Shown: piece after piece, positions 37,627 to 48,905 of the stretch
Layout: each line of letters begins with the position of its first letter
Position numbering within the stretch: the stretch's first letter is position 1
Assembly: GCA_963978905.1 (NCBI GenBank)
Contig: OZ022258.1
Coordinates: 45,244,591 to 45,308,590 of the forward strand
Source: Trichostrongylus colubriformis
Lineage: Eukaryota; Nematoda; Chromadorea; Rhabditida; Trichostrongylidae
Reading direction: 5' to 3'
DNA length: 64,000 nucleotides
Notes under the pieces: model-generated
The model's database searches: none
Told to the model about the DNA's origin: nothing
Seen by the model: only the letters and a program-made list of their open reading frames with translations
Program-made: the position numbers and the translations under genes

Positions 37627-38510
37627 GAAGCTTTTGCCCATAACTCAGCATCCTAACTACCAGCACTGTCCGAGACAGGGTTTAGCAGCATATAGCAGAG
37701 GCCTTGAGAAAAATCAGCGCTGCAGTGGGTGATAGCGTATTCTAATCCTCGATCACTCAGGGGCTCACCCTCTTGGTTTGCACGGATACCAACCTGCAAA
37801 AATGAGATAGATGTAAAATGTGGAGGAGACTGAAAATAAATAGCCCTAGGCCATGAAAAAAGAGCTGCTAGGTAATCCTAAAAGAACCCGAATACAACGT
37901 ACAAGAAGTGGAGCAACCGCTTGATTATAGCTGCTCTTTTACCTTCGGAAGCTTTCATTAGAGAATTTACCATAGAGAGAAGACCTCATGACCTACATGC
38001 CAGTTTGGAAACCCCTTGTCCGCGTCGAAAACAACAGAGGCATCTCACCAATCTTGTTGCTAGGGAGGAAAAAAAGTCTTATTAGCTGGATTCTGGCCTT
38101 CGCGGGATGGGGAGCTGCCGGCACAGCCAACGCTGGATATTCATTCCAAGACAACGGAATTGGTTGGGGCAGCAAGGCGAATAAAGGCGCGACATACAAT
38201 AAAGGCGTAACATGTCTACGCTAGTCACCCTTAGGCCCTCACAACGGTTAACCGAGAAAAGAAGAGAAGACTGCCCACCTCATGCCTTGTACTGTCGCCT
38301 GCCCACCTCACGCCCTGTACTTCCGCCACCGGCCATCATATGCAAGGCAGCGATGGACAGCTGTGCCTTACTCAGCATGCTTCTTTAACAAGACCCATTT
38401 CGAATCCTATCATCTACGCCAGTCCCTCAAGGATCGTCATCGAGAGAAAAGTTTTCAAATCTCGACGCAAGCATTTTCAGAACGGCAAAATACATAGCAG
38501 CGCGATCTGT
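37627..38510. other. intergenic, nothing supported
   Basis: A 78-codon plus-strand frame at 37988-38224 has no motif, splice partner or hydrophobic leader. Apart from a possible tail of the tRNA-like repeat up to about 37850, I see no structure here. Confidence 0.35.
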
Positions 38511-38998
38511 GGAGTAAAGAAATCGTCCAAGGAAATTCCATGATTCTAATTGCTCTCATAATAAATCTACCAGATACAGCGCATGAAAAGAAACGCGAAG
38601 AGAACCGAGAAATCTCCTTTATCTGAAGCATAAATAGAAAACTAGAAGTACAGGAACTCGTTTGATTTTCCGTCAGAACATTTGAACAGCCATCAGCCGC
38701 CCAGTTCGATATTCAATAGGTCAAAGTTCAAAGCCGTAGTTCAACTTTTCACTCTCTATGTTGATTTGCTTCTCACTCTGCTCTCCAGACCACGTGGGTG
38801 CCACCTCTTTGCTCCTCAGCTTTCTGGCTTCCGAACCCACTCTGACGTTCCACACCGTCTCCGCCACTTTAGGAAGCTGTATCCCAATTGGATTCTGGTA
38901 CATGCGCCTTAGTAAGAAAATATAACATAAATAGGTGTGTAACAGAAGACTTTATGGCCCCTTCAACCTCCCATGGACGATTTCTTCAGGCTTCTTAC
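38511..38998. mobile_element. degenerate family A MITE
   Basis: The left tip TAAAGAAATCGTCCAAGGAA and right tip CATGGACGATTTCTTCAGG match the family A ends, and AAAATATAACATAAATAGG near 38915 matches its right arm. The GC-rich core is mostly lost. Confidence 0.6.
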
Positions 38999-39222
38999 CA
39001 ATGGAGGGTTTACCTCATCACAGTCCACTCTTCTAAGGATGAACAACCTTCCCCTGTGCTACCACGGTGGTGTTGCGTACTGGTATGTCATATGCATTGA
39101 GATGGCCAAATCTTATCTGTTAACAACTACTGACTCTAAAAAGTCAGTGTACTTCGATGTTGACACTACGTCGTCTCAAAAAAAAACCCCGGATACAACA
39201 ACATGAGGGCTGCAGGGGTGAC

Positions 39223-39437
39223 GGTTGGGACACACGAATCTAGGCCGTGACCCTGTGACAGCCTGTGGCCTTTGCCATGTGACATGAATAATTCAGACAA
39301 TTTGACTATACAACGGGACTTGCAAGGAGGACACGATTAACATGTACAAATTTTCTGAATTATTTAAGGCTTAGGTCAAAGGCCATAGGCTGTTACAGGG
39401 TCACGGCCTAGATTCGTGTGTCCCAACCTACACCCCT
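39223..39437. mobile_element. palindromic MITE family D, copy 2
   Basis: Same order as 22135-22345: GGGACACACGAATCTAGG, GACAGCCTGTGGCC, ATAATTCAGACAATTTGACT, then the mirror ending CTAGATTCGTGTGTCCC. It interrupts the duplicated block. The corresponding place near 46570-47200 lacks it. Confidence 0.8.
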
Positions 39438-39503
39438 TCTTTACTTCAAACTGCACTTTTAGAACTTTCTTCCCTTCTTATTTCCTTGGTTCACGCAAAC
39501 TGA

Positions 39504-39956
39504 TCAAATTTTGATTGTCTTGGCCCACATTACTGGAAGATTAAGTCGAACCAAAGTCAAAACATCAGAAGATGTGAAAACCATCAACATTATTAAAACC
39601 AGCTCTACAAGCAACTCGAGGTCATTCATCCTCGTTATGGATGGCAAAACCTGATGAATAACGTTGCAGCAAACGCTTTGCAACACCAACAAACACTTTC
39701 GGTCCTAGTCATCATTCGCGTAATTCGATCAACGGCAGCGACAAAGTGGTGATAACGAAGTTCTAAATCAAAAAAAAAACTATTTCCATCGAGCAAAGTT
39801 TACCTGTGTAACAGGCATTTTTGTGCGACACCCTTGATGCTCACTTCCTTCTGATGGCCGAGGGAAGAACATAGAATCAAGCTGATAGTAGTCGGTACTA
39901 TAGCGCAGTGGTGACGGAGGTGAGACGATGAAAAATGGTTCAACGCATGCCCGCAT
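39504..39956 (-). CDS. fragment of an unidentified small gene (unit 1 copy)
   Basis: On the minus strand, a 51-codon open exon (39956 to 39804: MRACVEPFFIVSPPSPLR ... CRTKMPVTQ) ends at a good GTAAAC donor. About 30 bp on, a TTTTTTTTGATTTAG acceptor (39763-39777) opens a following frame that soon stops. A Cys-containing 42-codon frame just upstream (about 39967-40092, FCPSDTDCHGNQFK) may be another exon. The best support is conservation: the block recurs at 47280-48030 with the EPxFIV start, the AAAATG-VTQ-like end and the acceptor preserved. I cannot name the family or find the full gene. Confidence 0.35.
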
Positions 39957-41091
39957 GATCGGAGATCAATTCCCAAATCGAATTTCGCTCCCGATCAAGC
40001 AAGCATACTCCTGTTTGAACTGATTTCCATGACAATCCGTGTCAGAAGGACAAAAAGGTGGAAAAACCCTCACAGTGCCATTCTTCATTTTCATAATCAC
40101 GGATTATTGCCCGACAATATGCGTACGTAATTCTGAATATATCGACTGTGACCCGCTCTCACGACCACGTGAGCACGGGCCTTCGAAAAATCGTTAGAGA
40201 GCGCTGATAGTACTGGTTAGCTGGCGCTTGTTTGAAGTGTTTAAACAATAAAATAATATCTAATTAAAGTGATAAACACAAATGCTCCTCATGCATTTGC
40301 AGATTTGTCCCAGCTCTCGATGGGAAGCAAACTAATGTTTTTTTCAGAAGTTAATGGCCCTGTTTTCCTTTGAATGTGAGTCTTATGTTGAATGCTTTTT
40401 TTTTCGGTTTACGGCACAGTTTTTGTGCATATGAATGGATAATAAGTGAATAAATAAACAAACAATTGATAGAGGCAATTCCGAATAGAGTTTACTTATA
40501 GTCAATCTTATAGATATAATGAAAACGATTCAGTTGGCAAAAAAAAAAGAATATAGGGCATTGATGTGGAGAATGGGTGACGGGCATGGCAGCCGTTGAC
40601 AGCACTGACATGAGGAGCCTTTCTCTATGCATAAGAACTGGAACCAGTTAACGGTTCTTGGCACTTTTGTCGACCACATTCGTCAAGGAAACTGCCGAGA
40701 AAGTGAAAACATCGACACACATTGCTAAACTTTACCGGGGAGGGTCCAAGGTGACCGTTGAAAGATCAAAACCAAATTTGTACTAGTGAGATGGTATCCC
40801 TTGTTGAATAGAATGAGGGATTGTGGTTGCGAAAGGTAATCTTCTACGAAGAAAATAAATACGAGAAGTTTCGACGAATTAGTTTCAAAGTCGTTTGCCC
40901 TGAATAAACTGATTCTTTAACCCTAGATTTTCATTTTCTTCCGTCTTTGAGACACGCGCTGTAAAAGTAGTCATTTGTAGTTGATGAATAGGGGCTAAAA
41001 AATAAAATAACAAATTCTGGCTAAAAAAAAAGAATCTCTGAGTAGAGTTACGTCCCATCGGGCATGATTGCCTTCTCTAATATTTTCATTC
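39957..41091. other. spacer at the duplication junction
   Basis: It holds a possible exon start near 40665 (TTTCTCGGCAG acceptor, reading FLDECGRQKCQEP) and a GTAAAG donor near 40735, probably parts of the same unidentified minus-strand gene. The GTGAAAACATCGACACACAT block recurs at 48500. The junction with the second unit lies near 41030. Confidence 0.35.
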
Positions 41092-41160
41092 GAGATCAGC
41101 GAAATTGATTTAGACTCATACAAAAAGAAGAACCTCGATGTTTTCGGTAAATGCTACTGA
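41092..41160 (+). pseudogene. relic of the last abcf-1 exon
   Basis: It translates EISEIDLDSYKKKNLDVFG and then stop, against EVSEIDGDFDTYKKEVLEALG in the real last exon at 28929-29009. Two codons are missing and the acceptor sequence is damaged. No other abcf-1 exon precedes it, so this is a duplication scar, not a gene. It marks the left edge of unit 2. Confidence 0.85.
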
Positions 41161-41624
41161 TAATGCTCAGGAGGGACACCTCTTCTGGAGAGGCTTGTGG
41201 AGCGGCCTGAATTGTGAAAATATTTTATGTCCGTTAAATTGTGAAAACCATCCAGAAAGCATTTCGGATAGTTTTCACAATTCAGCTGACATCTAATATG
41301 TTTGTTGAATGCTATCTGAAACATCTGAATAAAAATCAAAAAATTAAGTTCTAATTCTGAATGAAAAATGGAACATCTAAAGCATCCTATTACTCGATAT
41401 TTGTGGCGTTCTGCTAACCAAATTTCTTTACAACGTGTTCCATGCATCAATCTTTAGGGTTTTTCATGTGTTGAATTTCGATCAGCTAGATTCGCCACGA
41501 ATTATTTTCAGGTTTATTAACGCCTTTTGAATTCAAATACGTGTTTCTTCCATCGATTTTATAACAAACTGGTACACACAACATATGCAAACATTTATTT
41601 TTCTAATTCTAATTTCTTTGGTTT

Positions 41625-44600
41625 TTACATGCAAAAATCTTTGCATTCTTTATATGTGGGAAAATTGTTAAAATTACCACCATTACCGAAATAATTGAAT
41701 CGTATGCAGTTGGAGAGACTTGGCATGTACACATATCGCGGATAATGTTTCAAAGATGGGCTTTCATATCCAGAAGCCGCTGGTAGAGAGCAAATAAAGT
41801 CTGAAAACTGTGAGCACTGTTAGCAATGGTTGAAACGGCCGCTCAGGATTTTGGATGAGACAAAATCTTGTACGGCTGTGGTTAAAGGAATGGTCCACGG
41901 AAAATGAGTTTTTGTGTTACCCATGTAGTTATGTTGTATTCGCCTAATGTTGGCCTCATGCGAAATTTCACGCGAAAAAATGTGAGTCTGGCTGAGATAC
42001 AGCACCACAAAGTGCGGTCCCAGTGGGCGGGGCCTCCGTGTAAAAGCCTCGTATCGCGTCCGCCGTGGTCGGAGACGCATTGTAGGAACAGAAGGTTACG
42101 TAAACAGTTTTACTCTCCGTTCCCAATGGCGGCGGAAGACGGGACGAGGCTTTTACACGGAGGCCCCGCCCACTGGGACCGCACTTTGTGGTGCTGTATC
42201 TCAGCCAGATTCACATTTTTTCGCGTGAAATTTTGCATGAGGCCAACATTAGGCAAATACAACATAAACATATGGGTAACACGAAAACTCATTTTCCGTG
42301 GACGATTCCTTTAAGGTTACAGATCAACGTTAAACAATTTCGCACAGAGAATCATCTCTACCATATTTCATGTGTATGAAGCCTTTATGAATACACGAAA
42401 TTCGCCATTACATGGAGAGCAAAACTGATGAGAAGTTTGGGATGGTTCGGATATGGGACGGATATATGACAAGAAGTAAGAAGCACACATAATCAAAACA
42501 AAAAAATGAGCCCTAGGCACGGTTTCGCTGAAATGTTCGAAGCTCAGATGGGATCTTTGCTGTCGCAGAATGGCCCAGACGTGGAAAATGCTTTCAGATC
42601 GAAATAAAAATCTTCGAAAGGAAAAGAAAAACCTCACTGAGAAAAAAGTGTACTCAGCGTATTCTCACAGCAGTGGGCGGAGTGACGGAGGATGAGCGGT
42701 GCCTTCGAAAAACTCATTGCTCGCTCTCAGCACAACCCAGAAACCAGACAAAATCTGTGGAGATATAATTTTCGAGCCGTGTTGAACATGATTGCAGTGA
42801 GCGAGACCCTCCCATAATGGGCGGAGCGTGCAAGTAGGTGAATTGTACGCTCTAGAAAGGTTGCAGAGCGGTTTCAGACCAGTCTAGAGCCCGGTTAGAG
42901 GTGGGAACGACCAGTAAAAATCAGATCAGCTGAAAGGATGGCAAAATTTTACGGTAGGCAGAGAATAACTTAAAAACCGGTGACACGGTTACAGGGAGTT
43001 CGAAACGGTAAATGACGAACGAAAATGAAAGTGTGATGCTGCCCACGGGAAAGGGCACCTGCGCAAAGGTGAGCTCGGGCAAAAACAAAAATATTAGGAA
43101 GATGGCATGGAGACCATGGAGACCGAGAAAACCCTACCATATATAAGAGTGAGGACAGCGACTGATGGACAGCACTATTAGGTGGACACAATTGGACGGA
43201 AGCAGGGGGGGGGGGAGGGGAATGGGGGAGGGGGGAAGATTTTCAAATCAAGACTGTAGATCGAAATCAGTGATTTAGTGCAGGTTGGTTATTGACCACT
43301 TCAACGGATGGGTAAGGCTACAAAGGGAAGTATTAGGTGAAGGCGCGGCGCCTATCAAAATCTCCGGTTTTTGTGCAGAGGGCTGGTGACGGGCATAGAC
43401 CATATAAACGTATGAATAAGGCCGCATAAGTGGCAATTCTACAGAGCCATGTGCCATCGATCGAAATTATCGGTTTTTGTGTAGTGGGCTGAGAACAGGA
43501 ACTGGTTACACAAGTTCGGTTAGCGCACACTACTGCGCACCACACGGTAAAATAACGGTAAGCTCGTCCGTTACTGTTCAATCAAACCCCGCAGGAAACG
43601 TTGCTGTGAGATGCACACAGTAGGGCCCAGTTGGTTCACAATTAACCAATTTCTGCACGGAGCTGCATACTGCACTGAATTGTCGATGCTGTTATGAATG
43701 GGGCATAAGTGCATGCTTAGCAGGCGTTCTGGTTATATAACATATACTATTTCAAGTGAACAGCAGCTGGTCATCACAGCCTAATCGATATCCATACCTT
43801 TTGTTGGGCAGCACACATTATTTTCATTACACGAGTATCCCATCGGACAGCCGTTATCGCATTTTTGCGCTATGTCCGGAATCTTGGCGTCGGTTTGAAT
43901 CTGGCACCCGTCTACTGAAACAAGAGCATGATGAACCATTACATACGGTATGATAATACTGTATTTACAAAAAACTATCATTTAGACACCGGCAGGAGCG
44001 AATTTCGCGGATTGTGGATTAAGAAGCCGGAGGTGCTGACCTGTGTAACAGTAGAGAAAGAACGAAATGAAAGGTCGAAAGGCAGGAGAAATAGGAACTT
44101 AAAAACCTTCTTCACTTTTGCGCCCCTCTGCGTCAGTAGCCGGGGTAGATTGCAGACAGGGGAGAGGCTGATCACCCTGTCGCGAACGATGTCCCGCCCT
44201 CGCCGGCTACTCGCGTGGCCGCAGGACTGCTGGTCGACATGCCGTACTGCGGGATCGTGATAAGACATTAGGCCGCACTTTTTTTAAACGCGAATTTCGG
44301 TACACATAATCTCTTCTGAAGTGGACATTGTTTTCAGGAAGCCTGTATTTCCAGTTCTCCTTTTTCCTTAGCTCTTCCGGTGCTTTTAGCTTTGATGTTA
44401 ACTACTAAAAAATAACTGACCAACGAGTGTTTCATTCCCTTCTGATGCTTTCGATACGTTTTTAGCTGAAACACACTCTTCCTTGCACTGGGCTGCTGTT
44501 TCGAACTTGTTCTCATTTCCACCGCAGCCGCGATAGGACATTGGCTGACAAACACCTAGAATAGATTTCCCTAACTGTTTTCCTTTTTGCAACCGATCGG

Positions 44601-45942
44601 AAGGACCGATCCCAACGAAGTCGGCCACTTTCAACATCTTCCGAATTTCGTGACCAACAAACAAATAGGTGCAGCCAATTATAAGTCTTTTCGTTTGAGG
44701 AAAATCATTGCTCAGCTCATACGTTTGGATTGCATTTGGTATTTAACTGCACATCTCGCGATGATCGGATTATTGGTCTTACCTTCTTCGGGCGATAGAT
44801 CGTTGTGTAGCGATCCAGGGTGCCGCCATGATGCACCGCGGTGCTACGCGCCCCTCCGACCCACGCTAACCATGCCCTAGTAGTTCAATGATCAAAGGCC
44901 CGCTCATACTTTGCGGTGCCGGCATGGCTGCGTGTCTCTGCGTCCCCAGCTGTGCCACTCTGTCTCGCTATGAACGTAGCCCCCCCCCCTATCGGCGCAA
45001 AGTATGAACGCGGTCTAACAAGGAAAGGTATTTTACTTCCCATGGAACTTTGAAGTGAGACCCGAAGGGATCGATAGAGCTCCGAACGCTGATTATAACT
45101 GTGAAAACCAAAGTTGCTACCTGGCACTCTGAGGCGAGTTACGATGGGTCAAAGTTTGCCTGTGATTTGCCTGTGACATCTCATTGGTGAGGCACTTTGC
45201 CATCAGCAAGGCCGTTGGATAGCAGAATTGACCACAGTGGCTTACTGGTAGTGTTCCAGATCTGCGGGGTTGCGTTCGTGGGTGATTGGGCTCAGCAACG
45301 GCCTTGCTGATGGCAAAGTGCCTCGCCAGTGAGGTGCCACAGGCAAACTTCAGGTAGCAATTTTGGTTTTCACAATTATAATCAGCGTTCGAAGCTCTAT
45401 CGATCCCCCCGGGTCTCATTTCAAAGTTCCATAGAAAGTAAAATACCTTCTCTTGTAAGGGAGCTCAGGTGGGCGTCAGGTGGGCGTGGTCAGAGTGGGT
45501 TCACGCAGATGTAGCGCTGTGATGGCTCATCGTAGCGTGTATCCTGGGATGGTCACTCAAGGATCTGCCCTAAGAATGAAACACGACTAATTTAATTTGT
45601 GATGATATGTTCCCTGAAAACAGTGAGCTCTTGCTGATATAGGACGTAGGAAGTTTAAGCGGGTCTAGCTATATGTGGGTGTCTGAGAGGGTGCAATAAC
45701 GTCGAAGGGGTTAGAGGACTGGTTTTCATCTAAATTACAACATACCTATCCGTGAGTCGTAGTAAAAGAGCTTCTTCTCGGGTTCATCACATGAGTAGCC
45801 AAGATCGCGCGGCATATGACAGTTCAGGGTGTGCCCTAGAAAGATCTGAGAAAATTTCCAGTTTCTTGTTAATCACTGGCATATCAAAGGAAGAAAATAA
45901 ACCAAAGTCGATTAGTAGTAGGATCACAAGGGCGTGGAACAT
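41625..45942 (-). CDS. secreted Kunitz / Cys-rich (EB-lustrin) / Kunitz-like protein B
   Basis: Paralogue of the gene at 29645-31305. Exons 45903-45942, 45746-45835, 44421-44555, 43798-43914 and 41625-41800 (TAA) give 185 aa. The first four exon lengths (40, 90, 135, 117) and all phases are identical to copy A. Leader MFHALVILLLIDFG; an in-frame ATG 24 codons upstream also exists, but homology favours the downstream start. The first Kunitz domain has GCGGNENKF and again Asp after the second Cys. The EB-like module ends CNENNVCCP. The last domain (NCIRFNYFGNGGNFNNF) again lacks Cys 2 and 4. The protein stops right after KDFCM because GAA became TAA, losing the basic tail of copy A. Introns are much longer than in A, through MITE insertions at 41882, 44892 and 45019. 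It looks intact and expressible. Confidence 0.88.
41882..42314. mobile_element. TTAA-flanked palindromic MITE (family A), copy 4
   Basis: Best-preserved copy: 433 bp, TTAA at both edges, tips AGGAATGGTCCACGGAAAA and TTTTCCGTGGACGATTCCT, arms mirrored almost throughout (GGGCGGGGCCTCCGTGTAAA against TTTACACGGAGGCCCCGCCC). It lies in the last intron of Kunitz gene B and is absent from the same intron of gene A. Confidence 0.9.
44025..44235 (-). repeat. dispersed repeat family E, copy 3
   Basis: On the minus strand it shows the same blocks as 12855-13075: TTTCATTTCGTTCTTTCTC, CCTGTCTGCAATCTACCCC and a CGGCGAGGGCGGGACA block. It lies in intron 3 of Kunitz gene B. Spurious frames of 96-110 codons overlap it. 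Confidence 0.5.
44892..45018. mobile_element. GCGTTCATAC-type palindromic MITE (family C)
   Basis: Tips GGCCCGCTCATACTTTGCGG and GCGCAAAGTATGAACGCGGTC. The core reads like the family elsewhere (GCATGGCTGCGTGTCTCTGC). It lies in intron 2 of Kunitz gene B, immediately before a family F element. Confidence 0.7.
45019..45457. repeat. long inverted-repeat element (family F), copy 2
   Basis: The arms match 16438-17275 (GGAAAGGTATTTTACTTCCC ... CGAACGCTGATTATAACTGT and mirror). The interior is different and shorter, with its own inverted GGCAAAGTGCCTC / CTTTGCCATCAGCAAGG pair. It lies in intron 2 of Kunitz gene B. Confidence 0.7.
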
Positions 45943-46014
45943 ATCTCGCCAGGCGAATTGCGTTTTTTTCAGAATAGGTCTCTGAAACATGTGAAAGCTG
46001 AATAGAGACTTCAT

Positions 46015-47279
46015 GATGCATTTGTGTACAGGTTTTAGAAGAGGTATAACCCGTCGCGATTTGTTAATCAGTCAGTGGTATTTTCATTTTTTCTTCCTCA
46101 AAAACAAGTATTCCCGAAGATTCCAAGGGTCTAACAGCGTAATTATTTCAGAATGCTTCTCGGTAGACATCGGTAGGATTACAATTTTAGATTATAGAGG
46201 TTTGTGAAGAGTTAGAACGGGACCATTATCCTTCACAGTATATAACTGAATTACTCCAGTCTTTCGTAATGAGGAACAGGATACAGGAGAGTACAGTAAA
46301 GACAATGCACACTGAACAATAGGGTGAGACTTACGCAATAGGTTAAGCTTCTTATCGGAGGAACTAGTTTAACATATCATAGTCCATTCTTGCGACCATC
46401 AACAACCTTCCCCTGTGCTGCCAGTAAGTGGTGTCAGCGTTTTGTACTGAATTATGACGCAGAGTCTTTTGCACTGAGGTTCTCAGTAACGTTTCTGTTC
46501 ACAAGTATGTGCTCTAAAAGTCAATGTCGATGCTGACATTCGCAGTGTCGTTTTTCTACACAGTCTTATGATTGATGGAGGATAGCGATAGGGACAAAGT
46601 TAAAGGCAGTGGAATGGGGACGAGGAAGAAAAGCGTATTAAGAGACCTTACTCTCTGTAAATGAACATTCGAGCTCAAGAGAGATAATGTGTAGCGAAAC
46701 TAGCGTGGAAATCGCGTTTTTGGGATGCTACTGGGGTTCTAGCGCGCTTCACCTCAAACTGCACGCCTAGATGGCCGAGTTGCCTGCAGTCGGCGGGCCA
46801 ACGCCACTGTAATATGATGTCGCCTACGCTAACTTTGATTTCATTAATGACGATTTCAAAAAGAGTGGAACAATAGACATGTGAAACTATGAAAGGGGCC
46901 TAAAGTAAAGGAGTAAGAAAAAAGGCGTTAATAATTCAAAACTCCAATAAAAACACTCCACATTTTGGTAAGGCGCTATGTGTGCAGTTGCGGTATACTG
47001 AATGAGTTGCAAGAACCACCGAAGGACGAAACTGCCCTCGTCTGATGTCCTGAAGCACACTTGAGAAGTTATTCAAGAGGTGCAAAGAAATCATATGACC
47101 CACCCAAAAGTCTACCTACTTCCTTCTCCTTGGGTCTAGAATACCGCGTCATACGCAGCATGATTACTTTCACATAGACCCATAGTATGTGTCAAAAGAC
47201 ATTAACATTAATAGAATCGGCAAGCATAACCCGATCATTCATTCCCATTTTGGTGAGCAAGGCGTGATGTTCAATGTCG
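46015..47279. other. upstream region of Kunitz gene B, duplicated spacer
   Basis: Diverged copy of unit-1 sequence (landmarks at 46171 and 46409). A segment near 46655-46715 (CTCTGTAAATGAACATTCGA, inverted) also matches 51180-51255. I see no exon of a further gene. Confidence 0.45.
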
Positions 47280-48030
47280 TAACAACCACTTGCGACACCA
47301 AGGAACATTTCCGGTCTACCACCATCCGCGGGATTTGTTCAGCGTAGCGATGGAACGATGATAATGATGTCCTAAATTTCAAGAGAAAACTATTTTACAG
47401 TTCTAATTTTTCCTGTATAACTATCATTTTTATGAGACAGCTTTAAAGGCTCCAGGATTATCAGGATATCACATCTTCTGCCGTGGATGGATAGTTCGAC
47501 CCAAGCCACGTAGGTTGTACCTTTCGCGAGGCGTGGGTGTCAGTTCCTGGAGCGTGCGGAGCCAAAGAATCTAGCGCAACAGCTCGGCCCCGCCCACCCC
47601 AGCGGGGGTGTGCTGCAAGTGTTCCAGTGCCTAGTGTGGGGTGAGGTCACTCAGTATTGGTTTACTTTACGAGACGATTCGTTTACTGCCAATTTCAAGA
47701 TCTTGGCTAGTGGCTGGTCTACCTTTGTCAAAGATAAGAGTCGAAGAGTGAAGGCAGACCCCTCGCTGGAGTGGGCGGGGCCAAGCTATTGCGCTAAATT
47801 GGCTCTGCACGCTCCAGGAGCTGACACCCACGCCTCGCGAAAGGTACAGCCAACGTGGCTTGGGTCGAACTATCCATCCACGGCAGAAGATGTGATATCC
47901 TGATAATCCTGGAATGTGCCTTTAACATTCACGCGCTTCTGATGAACAGAAGAAGAACAAAGAATAGAGCATATTGCCTGCTGTGTATAGCAGTTTCAAA
48001 AGTGGAACGATGAAAGTCGGCTCAATTCAA
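47280..48030 (-). pseudogene. broken copy of the unidentified small gene, MITE-disrupted
   Basis: The minus strand keeps the EPTFIV start (near 48025) and, beyond the inserted MITE, the tail matching the AAAATG ... ACACAG end of copy 1. Three lesions are visible: the 470-bp palindrome at 47448-47916 sits inside the exon, the GT donor has become GA (CAG then GAAAAA), and the following exon has an early TAG. Its parent-like copy is at 39504-39956. Confidence 0.5.
47448..47916. mobile_element. TTAA-bounded palindromic MITE
   Basis: About 110 bp at the left (CCAGGATTATCAGGATATCA ... GACCCAAGCCACGTAGG ... CGCGAGGCGTGGGTGTC) is repeated inverted at the right (GACACCCACGCCTCGCG ... CGTGGCTTGGGTCG ... 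GATAATCCTGG). TTAA is present just outside both ends (CTTTAAAGG and CCTTTAACA). No transposase. It splits the small-gene copy, whose unit-1 counterpart has no insertion. Confidence 0.85.
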
Positions 48031-48714
48031 TGAGCCTCATTGAGCCAGAGATCATTTCTTAATTTAGCCATGCCTATTTTAGAAACCGTTCTAACAGATG
48101 AAACCATGCCTTGAAGCAATGTATGTATAGCTGCAAGAACAGAGTTTGTGTAAGGCCATTGAAAGCCGTTCGCAGTGACAGTTTCACAATTTTGGAATGA
48201 GTACATTATTGCGTCACTGCTTATGCGCAAAAGTGCGGATGTGTAGTCGTGAGCAGATGAGCCTCAATAAACTGCACACCTCCACGACCACGCGCTTTCT
48301 GCCCTGACAAATATGAAAGGTGCTCAACAAATATGTTACGCTAAAAAAAACAGAATATTTCTGGCAAGAGTGCAATAAAAAAACGGAAATCGATGATAAA
48401 TAGGTGATAAAAAGAAACGAAAATTGGATGATAAATATTTATAACGATTCTGAATAATATGCATGTTATTAACACTTTTCACTCTCATAGATATAGAAGT
48501 GAAAACATCGACACACATTGCGGAAAGTTCTGGAAAGTGTCCAAGGGGTGGTGGAAAGGTTAAGGAAACATGCACTTCTGGGCGGATTCCTTGAATGGAG
48601 TGAAGAGTGGAGTCGGAGGAGCGGAGTTCTCAAATCCCCCACCCCCCTGTTTTCATTTTTTGGTTCCACAGATGCATAAATAACGTTTCCCTTCAATAAA
48701 CTGTCACTTGGCTA

Positions 48715-48905
48715 TTATATTTGGCTGTATGGAAGGTTCTGGCCAGTTTTTCGCGTTTACAAGATAAATTCAAATCTCATAGAGCGTCAACTTGAATCAG
48801 CTTACATATTATGCTCCTCGAATAGACAAAAGTTTTTTAAGTACTGCAAAAACTTGAAAGTACTGCGAAAAGGCACTTTTTGGATGACTTCACTTCACGA
48901 GCTCT
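48715..48905 (+). repeat. dispersed repeat, paired with 790-1020
   Basis: It shows AAGGTTCTGGCCAGTTTTTC, AAGATAAATTCAAATCTCAT and AAAAAGGCACTTTTTGG-like blocks in the order found on the minus strand at 790-1020. Confidence 0.5.

Larger units (their letters stand above)
41030..48600. repeat. tandem duplication, unit 2
   Basis: Diverged second copy of 28880-41030, in the same order and orientation. It holds the abcf-1 exon relic, Kunitz gene B, the broken small gene and the 48500 landmark. It is shorter because several elements present in unit 1 (family A copies, Tc1-like, mariner) are absent, while others (41882, 44892, 45019, 47448) are private to it. Confidence 0.8.

Noticed and set aside
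37988..38224. 78-codon plus-strand frame with Gly-rich end
   Set aside because: No start context, splice signal or relative in the duplicated unit that would support it as a gene.
41820..42314. Open frames of 86-136 codons on both strands in the Kunitz B intron
   Set aside because: They are produced by the mirrored arms of a family A MITE. Similar frames occur in the copies at 32134, 52436 and 63239.
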